Source of the DNA: CAZUXY01 sp964624235
Lineage (GTDB): Bacteria > Spirochaetota > UBA4802 > UBA5368
Direction of reading: 5' to 3'
Assembly: GCA_964624235.1 (NCBI GenBank)
Contig: CAZUXY010000036.1
Location: forward strand, 1-47,774
Length of the DNA stretch: 47,774 nucleotides
Of the stretch, positions 34,156 through 43,434 are shown piece by piece. Position numbers and translations under genes: made by a program. The stretch's first letter is position 1. Each line of letters opens with the position of its first letter. The notes beneath the pieces were generated by a model that did not search any database, had not been told where the DNA came from, and worked only from the letters and a program-made list of their open reading frames with translations.

Positions 34156-37004
34156 TGCGCGGACTCAAAACATTGGCTCTGATGGCGCTTCTGATCACCG
34201 GAATGAACCTGCAGGCAAGGATAAACAGCCAGGCGCTCTACGAACAGGGGATCGAGGCTTTCAAGACCGGTAACTACGGATCATCAGAACTGCTGTTCAG
34301 AAAGATCGTAGAATCAGGAGAGGTGGGGGAGATCAGGGACAAGGCGTGGTATCATCTGGCCCTGTCTATTTTCAACCAGAAAAAATATAAGGGCGCGATT
34401 TTCGAATTCAACAGGTTTTTACTGATATGCACCATGCAGCAGATCTGTCTGGAATCGCGCTACTGGATCGCGGAATCTCATCTCCATCTGAAAGACTATA
34501 TACGCGCCATCGAGGAATACAAACGGTTTATCTCGCAGAGTAAAGACGATATGCTCAGGGTATCCGCGTATGACCGTATCGGGGAAATTTATTACCTGCA
34601 GGGAAGATATGATGAAGCCATAATAGAATGGCGTGAGGCGATAAACAGGAGCAATAACCTTCAGCAGAACAACCTCAGGGTCGTGAGAATCGGCGAAGCC
34701 CTTTATCTCAATGAAAATCATGACGAAGCGCTGAAACTTCTGGAATCCCTGATACGATCGAAAATCGAGAAGGATATAGACGCGAAGGCGAGGATTATCA
34801 TAGGAAAGATTTATCAATTTAAGAAAAGGCACCGTGACGCACTCAGAATCTATTATGGGATATCGGAACAGGTTTTAAAGAAGGCCCCTTTTTATGATGT
34901 GCAGTATTTAAAAGCCCTATCGGCAATAGAACAGGGAGATCCCTATTCGGCAAAATCGTTTCTTGAATCTTTCATGCTGCTGGGAAAAGAATCAGAGTAT
35001 TTTTATGACGCGAAGTATCAATTGGGCAATATCATGATAAAGGAGGGAAAGGAAAAGGAAGGTATAGCCATTCTCGATGAAGTAAGAAGTTCAACCAGGA
35101 AGATGGGATTGCGCAGCAGGGCGGCGTTGATACTGGGGAATATATACCTGAAGCAGAATGTCGAGAAGGCGCTGCCGTACCTGGAAGACGCGGTTTCACT
35201 GGATGACCCGGTGGAGCAGAAAAACGCGATGTTGCTGCTCAGCAGGGTGTACCTGGACGTGAAACGTTATGAAGACGCGGAGCGTCTCCTTCAGCTGTTA
35301 AGTACAACGTATCCCGACGATCGGGACAATGACCAGGTATTGTTTCTCATTGCGCAGGTTTATTTTTATAAAAACGATACTGAGAAAGCGCTGGAATCTT
35401 TTGAGAAGATCAAGATAATTAATCCTGGATCGCAGTACATAAGGGAATCGTATTATTTTCTGGGACTATCATACATGAAGAAGAATGACGGCAGTAAGGC
35501 GCTGGAACTTCTTGAAAAGTATATTTCGCTGCCAGGAGTTGAAAATAGATACCAGGCCTATGTGTACCTGGTTAAACTGAGCATGGAGAATGATGACCTG
35601 AAAAACTCCGAGCGTTACATGAATGTGATAATAAACAGCTTTATTTGGCATGAGGGTGTAGAAAATATTATTTACGAATACGGAATGTTTTTAAAGGAAA
35701 AGAAGATCGATATCCATAAAAAATATTTTAATCTCGTTGTGCAGCGTTTCCCGAGGTCCGTGCAGGCCGGAGAGATACTGCTGTTGTGGGGTGATGAATA
35801 TTTCGAAAAAAAGGATTATGCCCAATCTGAAAAAATGTACCAGTTTTATCTTGCGGTTAAAGACCGAGAAAATGCGGGTTCCGTATTCCTTTATAGAATA
35901 ATATCCCTTTATAACCTGAACAGATTCAGGGAAGTAATTTCAGCGATCACCGCGGGCGACCTCCCCAGGATTACAGATTATACCAGAAAACAGCTCTCTC
36001 TATGGCTGGCAAGGAGTTATTTTCGTACGGAAAAACTCGACCTTGCTTATAAGACTTTTATGAGTTTTCCACTCAGGGACTTCGATCCCGCTGATCTTAT
36101 TAAGATACTTCACTCGGCGCTCAAGGTAGGTGACGTTGCGACCGCTGAAGAGATTGCGGTTATGCTGGAGGACAACAGTGATTATTATCCTGAAGCGCAG
36201 TTTGTAATAGGTGAGCATTACCGCAAGTTGAACCAACCGGAAATCGCGGAAAGGTATTATAAAAGGATACTGGAAACAAATCCCGATTCGACCTATGCCG
36301 ATGCCGCGAGGCTGAATACCGTAGCGCTGTTGATAGGCAGGAAGGAATATAATAAAGCCCTGGAAATACTGAAACAGGTAAGCGGGAAGAAGCATCAGGA
36401 GGGGAAAAATGCTTTGACAATACTGGCACTGTTCAGGAGCGGCAAGGCCGATGAAGCCGCCCGGGAAACTCTGGAAAATCTGGAAAGAATCGCCGCAATC
36501 CAGGAAGGGGAAGCGGTAATAAAGGAAAACCTGTGGTACTATTACCGCAAGGGAGATGAAAAACAGATGAAACTCTTCGCGGCTTATATGGGCCGATTCC
36601 CGGGAAACACAAATCTGGTGAACTACCTATGGGGCAGGCTGTATTTCGACAAAGGGGCGTACAATACCTCGTATTATTTCTTCTACAAAGCGGCACAGGC
36701 GGATAATGAATTTCAGAGTGAATCACTCTATCATCTTGGTCTGATTAGTATCGTACACCAGAAAAACAGAAAACTGGCGATTTTATATTTTACCAAGCTC
36801 GCGGGAAGCAATACCATTGACAGTCCTTTCGTTGTCAGGGCGAAGTTGAACCTTTCAATCATATACAATGAAATGGGGAACGGGGACAGGGCCGCAGCCT
36901 ATCTAAAGGAGGTTGACGGCGGGATGTCCACCATGACAATGAAGATTCAGTCAGATAACCTGAAGGATTACTTCGGCTATAGTGAGAGAAAAACTGCCAG
37001 ATAA
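34143..37004 (+). CDS. large exported tetratricopeptide-repeat protein
   Basis: This is a 953-residue protein with an N-terminal signal (LKTLALMALLITGMNLQA) and then TPR-like helices to the end, with motifs such as ALYEQGIEAFKTGNYGSSE, YDEAIIEWREA and ALPYLEDAVSLD. No enzymatic domain was seen. It is likely a periplasmic scaffold for protein complexes. It starts inside the end of cinA (ATG 34143, or ATG 34155 that overlaps the stop by one base); neither has a strong ribosome binding site, pointing to coupled translation. The gene is a conserved type in spirochaetes by general knowledge, but the exact role is unknown. Confidence 0.85.
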   Translation: MRKIMRGLKTLALMALLITGMNLQARINSQALYEQGIEAFKTGNYGSSELLFRKIVESGEVGEIRDKAWYHLALSIFNQKKYKGAIFEFNRFLLICTMQQICLESRYWIAESHLHLKDYIRAIEEYKRFISQSKDDMLRVSAYDRIGEIYYLQGRYDEAIIEWREAINRSNNLQQNNLRVVRIGEALYLNENHDEALKLLESLIRSKIEKDIDAKARIIIGKIYQFKKRHRDALRIYYGISEQVLKKAPFYDVQYLKALSAIEQGDPYSAKSFLESFMLLGKESEYFYDAKYQLGNIMIKEGKEKEGIAILDEVRSSTRKMGLRSRAALILGNIYLKQNVEKALPYLEDAVSLDDPVEQKNAMLLLSRVYLDVKRYEDAERLLQLLSTTYPDDRDNDQVLFLIAQVYFYKNDTEKALESFEKIKIINPGSQYIRESYYFLGLSYMKKNDGSKALELLEKYISLPGVENRYQAYVYLVKLSMENDDLKNSERYMNVIINSFIWHEGVENIIYEYGMFLKEKKIDIHKKYFNLVVQRFPRSVQAGEILLLWGDEYFEKKDYAQSEKMYQFYLAVKDRENAGSVFLYRIISLYNLNRFREVISAITAGDLPRITDYTRKQLSLWLARSYFRTEKLDLAYKTFMSFPLRDFDPADLIKILHSALKVGDVATAEEIAVMLEDNSDYYPEAQFVIGEHYRKLNQPEIAERYYKRILETNPDSTYADAARLNTVALLIGRKEYNKALEILKQVSGKKHQEGKNALTILALFRSGKADEAARETLENLERIAAIQEGEAVIKENLWYYYRKGDEKQMKLFAAYMGRFPGNTNLVNYLWGRLYFDKGAYNTSYYFFYKAAQADNEFQSESLYHLGLISIVHQKNRKLAILYFTKLAGSNTIDSPFVVRAKLNLSIIYNEMGNGDRAAAYLKEVDGGMSTMTMKIQSDNLKDYFGYSERKTAR

Positions 37005-37015
37005 CCGGAGGGCAT

Positions 37016-37462
37016 ATGAATCAACGAAAAAGAATTGCGGTGGTCCATGGGCCGAACCTGAACATGCTGGGGACCAGGGAGATCGATGTTTACGGAAACG
37101 AGACACTGAATGATATCAACCATAAGCTGGAAAAGTTTTCCGCTGAATGGGATATAGAACTGGAGTTCTATCAATCCAATTCAGAAGGCGGACTGGTAGA
37201 CATCATACAGTCGTTGAAAAACATACAGGGCATGGTTATCAATCCCGCCGCCTACACTCATACGTCCATAGCCATCAGGGACGCCATAAAGGGGACCGGC
37301 ATCAAAACGGTGGAAGTCCACCTGTCGAATATACATGCTCGCGAAGATTTCAGAAAGGTTTCATTGACGGCCCCGGTTTGCGTGGGACAGATTTCGGGTT
37401 TCGGATCGTATTCATATATAATGGGACTCATGGCCCTGATCAATATGATGAAGGAGTCCTGA
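37016..37462 (+). CDS. aroQ: 3-dehydroquinate dehydratase, type II
   Basis: This enzyme catalyses the third step of the shikimate pathway, forming 3-dehydroshikimate. The 148-residue protein is the dodecameric type II form. Signatures are HGPNLNMLGTRE with the catalytic Tyr in DVYG, QSNSEGGLVD, INPAAYTHTS, the catalytic His in VEVHLSNIHARE and the closing QISGFGSYSY. It begins 11 bases after the TPR gene with CCGGAGG upstream and is followed three bases later by the M24 peptidase gene. No other aro genes are nearby. Confidence 0.97.
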   Translation: MNQRKRIAVVHGPNLNMLGTREIDVYGNETLNDINHKLEKFSAEWDIELEFYQSNSEGGLVDIIQSLKNIQGMVINPAAYTHTSIAIRDAIKGTGIKTVEVHLSNIHAREDFRKVSLTAPVCVGQISGFGSYSYIMGLMALINMMKES

Positions 37463-37465
37463 AAC

Positions 37466-38539
37466 GTGGAAGCACGCCTGGCGGAACTCAAGAAACGTCT
37501 GCAACGTAAGGGTAAACTTCCCTATCTGGTATTCGACCTTGTCAATATCCGCTACCTGACGGGTTTCAAGGGTTCTAACGCTTTTGTTCTGTTATCAGAA
37601 AGCGGGACATATCTGATATCGGATTCACGTTATGAGGAATATGCCAGATCCATCCTCAATCATGGAACCTCGTTTGTTCTGCAAAAGGACAGCATCGTCA
37701 CCACATTAAAAACACTGGCACGAAAGCACGGCTTGACCAGGATATATGTCGAAGAACATGCGTTAACTTTTTCAACCTACAGGCTTATGCAGTCGAAAAT
37801 CAAAGCGGTGAAAATCATACCCGGCGGTGATGAAATCAATGATATGCGAATGGTCAAGAACGATCACGAAGTATCTATTATAAAAGAAGCTGTTGCGATT
37901 GCAGATCGGTGTTTCACACATATACTGAAAATAATAAGCCCCGGGGTCTCGGAATGGGACATCGCCGTTGAAATTGAATACTTTTACAAGAAAAACGGAT
38001 GCACAAAGACTTCTTTCGATTCGATTGTAGCATCGGGAAAAGGTTCATCGATGCCGCATTATATGCCTTCGATGGATAAAAAGATAAGCAGCGGTGATGC
38101 GGTACTCATAGACATGGGTTGTGTGTTCAGGGGATACAATTCAGACTTGACAAGAACCGTGTTCGTACATAGCATTGATGCCGAATTGAAGAAGATCTAT
38201 AAAATTGTTAAGAGTGCACAGGAAAAATCCATACATGCCATAAAGTCCGGTATCCACACCGGCACAATTGATGCAAAAGCCAGAGATTATATCACAAAAC
38301 ACGGATATGGTTGGGCATTCGGCCATGCGCTGGGGCATGGTGTGGGCATGGAGGTACACGAATTCCCTGCGGTAAAAAACGGCGGCAAAGTACGTTTGAA
38401 GGAAAACATGATTTTAACCGTTGAACCAGGTATTTATCTTCCCGAAAAGGGTGGGGTGAGAATTGAGGATGTGGTAAGGGTAACGGAAACAGGATGTGAA
38501 ATATTTACAAATTCTGCAAAAGACATCATAATATTATAA
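37466..38539 (+). CDS. M24-family Xaa-Pro aminopeptidase
   Basis: This is a 357-residue cytosolic metallopeptidase that removes residues before proline. The N-terminal creatinase-like domain (about residues 1-125) is followed by the pita-bread fold. Metal ligands are the two aspartates in IDMGCVFRGYNSDLTR, the His in GHALGHGVGMEVHE, and the glutamates in TVEPGIYL and RIEDVV. The start is a GTG with AAGGAG nine bases upstream. aroQ, this peptidase gene and efp lie in that order, close together, a layout also seen in other bacteria where the peptidase precedes efp. Confidence 0.93.
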   Translation: MEARLAELKKRLQRKGKLPYLVFDLVNIRYLTGFKGSNAFVLLSESGTYLISDSRYEEYARSILNHGTSFVLQKDSIVTTLKTLARKHGLTRIYVEEHALTFSTYRLMQSKIKAVKIIPGGDEINDMRMVKNDHEVSIIKEAVAIADRCFTHILKIISPGVSEWDIAVEIEYFYKKNGCTKTSFDSIVASGKGSSMPHYMPSMDKKISSGDAVLIDMGCVFRGYNSDLTRTVFVHSIDAELKKIYKIVKSAQEKSIHAIKSGIHTGTIDAKARDYITKHGYGWAFGHALGHGVGMEVHEFPAVKNGGKVRLKENMILTVEPGIYLPEKGGVRIEDVVRVTETGCEIFTNSAKDIIIL

Positions 38540-38549
38540 GAGGCGTTAA

Positions 38550-39110
38550 ATGATTTCTAGCAATGACTTCAAGAGAGGTACCGTCATCAAGCTGGACGGG
38601 CAGTTGTATTCCGTGATAGAGTATCAGCACGTGAAACCTGCCCGGGGCGGGGCCTTCGTCCGCACGAAACTTAAATCACTTACCAAGGGTTCAACCGTAG
38701 AAAAAACTTTCCGAGGCGGTGAAAAAGTCGAAGACGTGCGGATCGAAACCAAAGCCATGCAGTACCTCTATGATGAAGGCGATTCCGTGGTATTCATGGA
38801 CACTGAAAGTTATGAGCAGGAATCGATTGAAAAACGGTATGTCGATGATATCCTGAATTACATTAAAGAAGGCGATGTGGTGAATATAGCCGTTTATGAA
38901 AACAGACCCATCAGTATTGAACCTCCGACCTTTGTGGTGCTGAAAGTGACCTACGCGGAGCCGGGGGTCAAAGGAGATACCGCTACAAACGTCACGAAAC
39001 CGGTAACCGTGGAAACGGGCGCACAGATACATGTGCCCATCTTTGTCAATGAAGGAGACAAGATCAAGATTGACACCAGAACCGGGGATTACGTCGAACG
39101 GGTGAAGTAA
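38550..39110 (+). CDS. efp: elongation factor P, arginine type
   Basis: EF-P rescues ribosomes stalled at proline runs. The 186-residue, three-domain protein has the usual length and ends in IDTRTGDYVERVK. The tip of the first domain, where the modified residue sits, reads KPARGG with Arg32 in place of the lysine of E. coli (KPGKG). An arginine here is used by rhamnosylated EF-P in Pseudomonas and Neisseria, but the rest of the tip differs from theirs. Whether this one is modified is open: no earP or genmA-type gene is in the window. It follows the peptidase by 10 bases. Confidence 0.95.
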   Translation: MISSNDFKRGTVIKLDGQLYSVIEYQHVKPARGGAFVRTKLKSLTKGSTVEKTFRGGEKVEDVRIETKAMQYLYDEGDSVVFMDTESYEQESIEKRYVDDILNYIKEGDVVNIAVYENRPISIEPPTFVVLKVTYAEPGVKGDTATNVTKPVTVETGAQIHVPIFVNEGDKIKIDTRTGDYVERVK

Positions 39111-39112
39111 GC

Positions 39113-39334
39113 ATGGGCTTTATGCAGTATATCGCAGACTGGATAAATAAAAACCCCGGAAGGGCCGCAGGGGCTTTTGCCGGATTCCTGATAAGTATAC
39201 TTTTGTTTACCCTGGGGATTGGCAAAACCCTGCTGGTAATCCTGTTTGTGGCGATCGGCTACCTTATAGGGAAAAGCAGGGATGAAAACGTGTCCCTCCT
39301 CGATCAGATTGCCGGTATTTTCAAGAGAAAGTAG
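39113..39334 (+). CDS. small membrane protein, DUF2273-like
   Basis: This 73-residue protein has two membrane helices (about residues 18-33 and 38-53), a polar start and a short charged tail ending in IFKRK. The GKTLLVILFVAIGYLIGK segment matches the DUF2273 family of small inner-membrane proteins, often found beside Asp23-family envelope-stress genes in Firmicutes. No Asp23 gene is here. It starts two bases after the efp stop codon and is probably translated in tandem with it. Confidence 0.7.
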   Translation: MGFMQYIADWINKNPGRAAGAFAGFLISILLFTLGIGKTLLVILFVAIGYLIGKSRDENVSLLDQIAGIFKRK

Positions 39335-39408
39335 CATCTTCCGTTACACCGGGTATCAGGATGGTTATGATGCCCATAGAATTCAATTTAACCGTACATT
39401 CATGAGCA

Positions 39409-40617
39409 GTGAAGGAAACAGCGTCACTCATCAGGGAAGCCTACCTTTCCTACAAGCGTAAAAAATACAGCGATTCTATTGCACTGCTGCAAAGATTATC
39501 CTCCTCCACCTCCAATGATCCTTACCCGGGGTTTCTACTGGCGGTTCAGTATCTCATGACAGACCAGTTCGGCAAGGTTCAACCCCTGTTGCGTAGAATA
39601 CGGTTGGGGAACCCGGACTATCTTCCTTTCGTGGAACTTGAGCTTTTCCTGATATTGAAATCGGCGGAAAGCAGGGAACTGGCATTTTCAGCCTATCTTG
39701 ACGCGCTTCAGAAATATCCGGCTGATACGATGATACGGAAAGGGGTGCGATTATTGAGGGAACCCGCCGATTTTATAGCGCTGCAAAAGAAGACTAAAAT
39801 CCATGATCTGGTCAAAGTTCCGGCACCCGACAGGATTCGGACACGGTATACGGGTAAAGCGGCGGCCGCAGGAAATGAGAGGCAACGGGCACGGAATATT
39901 AAAAGGTATACCGCATGGTTTACGGTTATTATCGCTGTTTTGGCGATTGCGGGAATTATGGTGTTTTTTACTGATTTCAGCATACGCAGGTATTTGCCGT
40001 TTGAAAAAAGGGGAAAGCATACAGGCAAAACAGTATCGGACATCGACTTGATCGTACTGGACAAAAGCAGGTATGGACTGATAGAGAGGATAAACAAAAC
40101 AAAGGCCCATGTATTCTACTACAGCAGCGATGACGTATTAAGGGATTTTAACGATGCACGCTACAGGATAAAGGAGGGCGGGTACAATGACGCCCTGCTG
40201 CTGGTGAACAAACTCCTCAACAGCAACGCCTCCCCCGGAGTGAAAGAAAGGGCGAATTTCCTTAAAAGGTTTATCCGGGATCAGGAAGACCGGGAATATT
40301 CAGGTATAACCTTCGGCGAGATCGTGAAGAAACCTTATTTATACGAGGGAATACTGGTATCGTGGGAAGGCAGGATAGCCAACCTGAAACGCAGGGACGG
40401 CAAGCTGGTTTTCAGTCTCATGGTGGGATATAAGAACCATGATGTATTCAGCGGTATTGCAGACGTGTACTCGGAGAAAGATCTTCCCGGCGTCGGCAAC
40501 GGGGACTACGCAAAAGTAAATGCCGAATATGTGGCCACACCCGACAAAAGCGACCGTGTTTACCTCATACTGAAAGAACTCACATCGGTAAAGAACGCCG
40601 TGCATAAAGGGAATTGA
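39409..40617 (+). CDS. TPR and single-helix membrane protein of unknown function
   Basis: This 402-residue protein has TPR-like helices in the first about 130 residues (SYKRKKYSDSIALL, FSAYLDALQKYP), a basic Arg-rich linker, one membrane helix (about residues 172-190), and a C-terminal domain outside. A second TPR-like piece lies in the C-terminal part, then a beta-rich end (ILVSWEGRIANL, GNGDYAKVNAEYV) that suggests a small OB-like fold. The start is a GTG at 39409; a stop lies directly upstream in frame, and no clear ribosome binding site is seen. It is followed by a DUF362 gene after four bases. Function is unknown. Confidence 0.75.
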   Translation: MKETASLIREAYLSYKRKKYSDSIALLQRLSSSTSNDPYPGFLLAVQYLMTDQFGKVQPLLRRIRLGNPDYLPFVELELFLILKSAESRELAFSAYLDALQKYPADTMIRKGVRLLREPADFIALQKKTKIHDLVKVPAPDRIRTRYTGKAAAAGNERQRARNIKRYTAWFTVIIAVLAIAGIMVFFTDFSIRRYLPFEKRGKHTGKTVSDIDLIVLDKSRYGLIERINKTKAHVFYYSSDDVLRDFNDARYRIKEGGYNDALLLVNKLLNSNASPGVKERANFLKRFIRDQEDREYSGITFGEIVKKPYLYEGILVSWEGRIANLKRRDGKLVFSLMVGYKNHDVFSGIADVYSEKDLPGVGNGDYAKVNAEYVATPDKSDRVYLILKELTSVKNAVHKGN

Positions 40618-40621
40618 AATA

Positions 40622-41785
40622 ATGCCCACCGTTTCAATAATAAAATGCGGCGGGTATGAACTCACTCGGCTCGAGCGGTCAATACGGGAAAGTCTCAGCA
40701 TGGCGGGATTCGACCCTGTAAATTTTCACGGTGCGCGGGTTGCGGTAAAACCGAACCTCCTCAGGGCGGTTGGTCCTGAGAGCGCCGTGGTGACCCACCC
40801 ATCGTTTTTCCAGGCCATGGTAAGGATCATTAAGGCTGAAGGAGGGACGCCGTTGCTGGTGGAATCACCCGCGTTTCAATCCCTGGAAAAAGTGTTTTCC
40901 AGAACGGGATATGATACGGTGGTGAGTGAAGAATCCATCGAGGTGTGGGACAATAATTCGACATCGGTGCTTCACAATCCCAACGGGGAGCGTTATAAAA
41001 GATTTGAAGTCGCCTTGCCGTTGTTTGATTCAGATATGATTGTCAACCTCCCTAAACTCAAGACACACGGTATCACCTATCTGACCGGTGCGGTAAAAAA
41101 CCTTTTTGGGACCATTACGGGACTCAACAAGTCGAAATGGCATATGAGAGCGAAGGGCAGGGAGGAATTCGCCGGTTTTCTGCTCGATCTGTACGGAGCT
41201 TTTCTTTTCGGTTTTGAAAAGCAGAAAACAATATTCCACTGCATCGACGGCATAGTAGCCATGGAAGGGGAAGGGCCCGGGCCCAGCGGTACGCCGGTAA
41301 ATGCCGGGATCATAATCGCCGGCAGTGACGCAGTGGCTGTTGATGCCGTTGCCGCCATGGCGGCCGGTCTGGAGATGAAAAACATACTGACTGTGAAATC
41401 TGGTATACGACGCGGACTGGGGGAGGGTGCGCCCGACAGGATACATATAGCAGGAATTGCTCCTGAAAAACTGCGGCTGCGTCCGTTCGCTCCGCCGCGT
41501 TCAACGTTTGTCGCGACACTGATGAACGTGAACATGCATCACAATCTTTTAAAAAACCTGTTCGTCGAAAAGCCGGTTCCCAATGCTGAAAGCTGCACCC
41601 TGTGCTATCAGTGCCGCAGTATCTGTCCCGCAGCGGCTATTGACAAGGGCCGTGACGGGGAAAAGACACCGCATTATAACTACAATAAATGCATCAGGTG
41701 TTATTGCTGTATGGAGATCTGTCCCGAGGCGGCCATCAGCCTGAAAAGAGCCAGGCTGCAGTGGATTACCGAGTTACTGGGATAA
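40622..41785 (+). CDS. DUF362 protein with two [4Fe-4S] ferredoxin clusters
   Basis: This is a 387-residue cytosolic protein. The N-terminal DUF362 domain has KPNLLRAV, PLLVESPA, NLPKLKTHGITYLTGAVKN and a GPSGTPVNAG segment. The C-terminal 70 residues form a ferredoxin domain with two CxxCxxCxxxCP motifs (CTLCYQCRSICP and CIRCYCCMEICP). Such proteins are common in anaerobes and are thought to carry electrons, but no reaction is established to my knowledge. It closes the array that began at argS and is followed by a short unlisted ORF and an MFS transporter gene. Confidence 0.9.
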   Translation: MPTVSIIKCGGYELTRLERSIRESLSMAGFDPVNFHGARVAVKPNLLRAVGPESAVVTHPSFFQAMVRIIKAEGGTPLLVESPAFQSLEKVFSRTGYDTVVSEESIEVWDNNSTSVLHNPNGERYKRFEVALPLFDSDMIVNLPKLKTHGITYLTGAVKNLFGTITGLNKSKWHMRAKGREEFAGFLLDLYGAFLFGFEKQKTIFHCIDGIVAMEGEGPGPSGTPVNAGIIIAGSDAVAVDAVAAMAAGLEMKNILTVKSGIRRGLGEGAPDRIHIAGIAPEKLRLRPFAPPRSTFVATLMNVNMHHNLLKNLFVEKPVPNAESCTLCYQCRSICPAAAIDKGRDGEKTPHYNYNKCIRCYCCMEICPEAAISLKRARLQWITELLG

Positions 41786-41899
41786 CACGCGGGAAAATAC
41801 AACCGTACTTAAGAGTGATTTTGAAGTGGTTTCCGATAATCCTTTTATGTGGAAAAAACTTCCTCCAGGGTTTGAGGAATTATCCGGAGTGGGACAGGT

Positions 41900-42079
41900 A
41901 TGTGTCTCAATACCGGCGGTTACATTGTCCCCGGCATCGTGGTCTGCGTTCCGGCAGGATGTTTCGGGAACGAGCTTGTTTATTTCTGTAATATGCCCGA
42001 AGATATGTATCTGGTGTACCGGGAAGGTCCCTGGAAACCGCATATTGGCTTTCATCCTGATGTTTATCTCTGTGATTAA
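41900..42079 (+). CDS. short ORF before the MFS gene; possibly the 3' part of a frameshifted gene
   Basis: ATG 41900 opens a 59-residue frame ending at 42079, three bases before the MFS start, a spacing typical of coupled genes. It contains TGGYIVPGIVVCVPAG and ends in GFHPDVYLCD; five cysteines are present. Codon choice is like the neighbours. The preceding frame (41786-41899) also reads like protein (SDNPFMWKKLPPGFEELSG) but is out of phase by one base. Two readings are possible: a genuine small gene with GGAG upstream, or a longer gene of about 95 residues with one frameshift. No family was recognised. Confidence 0.45.
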   Translation: MCLNTGGYIVPGIVVCVPAGCFGNELVYFCNMPEDMYLVYREGPWKPHIGFHPDVYLCD

Positions 42080-42082
42080 AAC

Positions 42083-43405
42083 ATGAAAAAGGCAAGATTA
42101 GGGATTGTGAGACCCGGAGAAAACTCATCTTCGACCGGAGCGGACCTGGAATATTCGCCGGGCGGAAGGAACTCGGTTTACATACTTATTTTGCTGTGTC
42201 TTACCTATGCTTTTGATTATACGGACCGTATGGTCGTCGCTTCGCTCCTTCCGTTTATAAAACAGGACTGGGGGCTGTCGGACCGGCTGCTGGGATCCCT
42301 TACGGGAATTGTATCGCTCTTCATCGCCCTTTTTGTGATCCCCCTGTCTCTGGTGGTAGACCGGTGGAGTAGGAGAAAGATGATCTCAATAATGGTGCTC
42401 TTCTGGAGTCTTGCGACTATACTGTGCGCCTTTGCCGGGAATTACCGGCAGCTTCTTGTCGCACGTGCCCTGACCGGGCTGGGTGAAGCCGGATACGCGC
42501 CGGCAGCAGTGGCGGTTATCGCGGCGTCATTTACCAGGGAAAAGCGTGCGATGGTCACAGGTATCTGGGACGCATTCGCACCGCTGGGAGCAGCGCTGGG
42601 TTTCGTGGTGGGAGGCTATATAGGTATGCATTACGGATGGAGGCATGCATTTGGTCTGGTGGGAATACCCGGGATCATACTGGCACTGCTCTACTGGTTT
42701 ACCAGGGACTACCGGACGGCGCCGCTGTACGGTAACACGCAGGGGTCCTTTTCCGCATACGGAATCAGAAAATCTATCAGTGGGCTGTTCGGTATCCCCA
42801 CTCTCTGGTTTGTGTATTTCGCCTTCGCAATGAATATCGCGCTCACCACTCCGATGCTGACGTGGTTTCCTTCTTATCTTCATCGATACCGCGGTATTGA
42901 TACACAGAAAGCCGGATCCCTGACGGCGTTGATCACGATGCTGCTACTGATAGGGGCCCCGCTGGGCGGATACATTGCCGACCGGTGGATGACACGCAGG
43001 ATCAATGCCCGCCTGCTGTTTTCCGGAGTCACTTCACTCAGTGCATCGGTGTTTCTTGGTATGGCGTTTTTATTTCAATCGACGGTATTTTTCATCCCCT
43101 CGATGATTGTATTCGGCATACTCTCCGTGGCCTTCCTTGCCCCTGCGGCCGCGGTGATACAGGATGTGGTGCATCCGGGATTGCGGGCACTTGCTTACGG
43201 GCTCTGCGTGGTATGCCAGCATATATTTGGCGCTTCATGGACGCCCATGTTTGTGGGTGAACTGTCAGACCGCATGGGTCTGGATAAAGCCCTGGCAACG
43301 ACATCTGTATTCGGACTGATAGCCGCCGTACTGTTTTTTATTGGATCCCGTTATTACGCAAAAGATCAGGCGGCGGTATCGAATATCATATTGCTGTCGG
43401 AATGA
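42083..43405 (+). CDS. MFS transporter
   Basis: This is a 440-residue inner-membrane transporter of the major facilitator superfamily with about 12 helices after a 30-residue polar start. Family motifs are DYTDRMVVASLLPFIKQDWG at the first helix, VDRWSRRKM (loop 2-3 signature), ARALTGLGEAGYAPA and GYIADRWMTRR (repeat in the second half). The tone is like the Spinster or hexuronate/anion branches. Substrate is unknown; location beside the aldehyde oxidoreductase cluster suggests a carboxylate or amino-acid derivative. A decayed PLP gene follows. Confidence 0.9.
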   Translation: MKKARLGIVRPGENSSSTGADLEYSPGGRNSVYILILLCLTYAFDYTDRMVVASLLPFIKQDWGLSDRLLGSLTGIVSLFIALFVIPLSLVVDRWSRRKMISIMVLFWSLATILCAFAGNYRQLLVARALTGLGEAGYAPAAVAVIAASFTREKRAMVTGIWDAFAPLGAALGFVVGGYIGMHYGWRHAFGLVGIPGIILALLYWFTRDYRTAPLYGNTQGSFSAYGIRKSISGLFGIPTLWFVYFAFAMNIALTTPMLTWFPSYLHRYRGIDTQKAGSLTALITMLLLIGAPLGGYIADRWMTRRINARLLFSGVTSLSASVFLGMAFLFQSTVFFIPSMIVFGILSVAFLAPAAAVIQDVVHPGLRALAYGLCVVCQHIFGASWTPMFVGELSDRMGLDKALATTSVFGLIAAVLFFIGSRYYAKDQAAVSNIILLSE

Positions 43406-43434
43406 TTGCCGTGTTTTTTTAAATTTATACCGCC

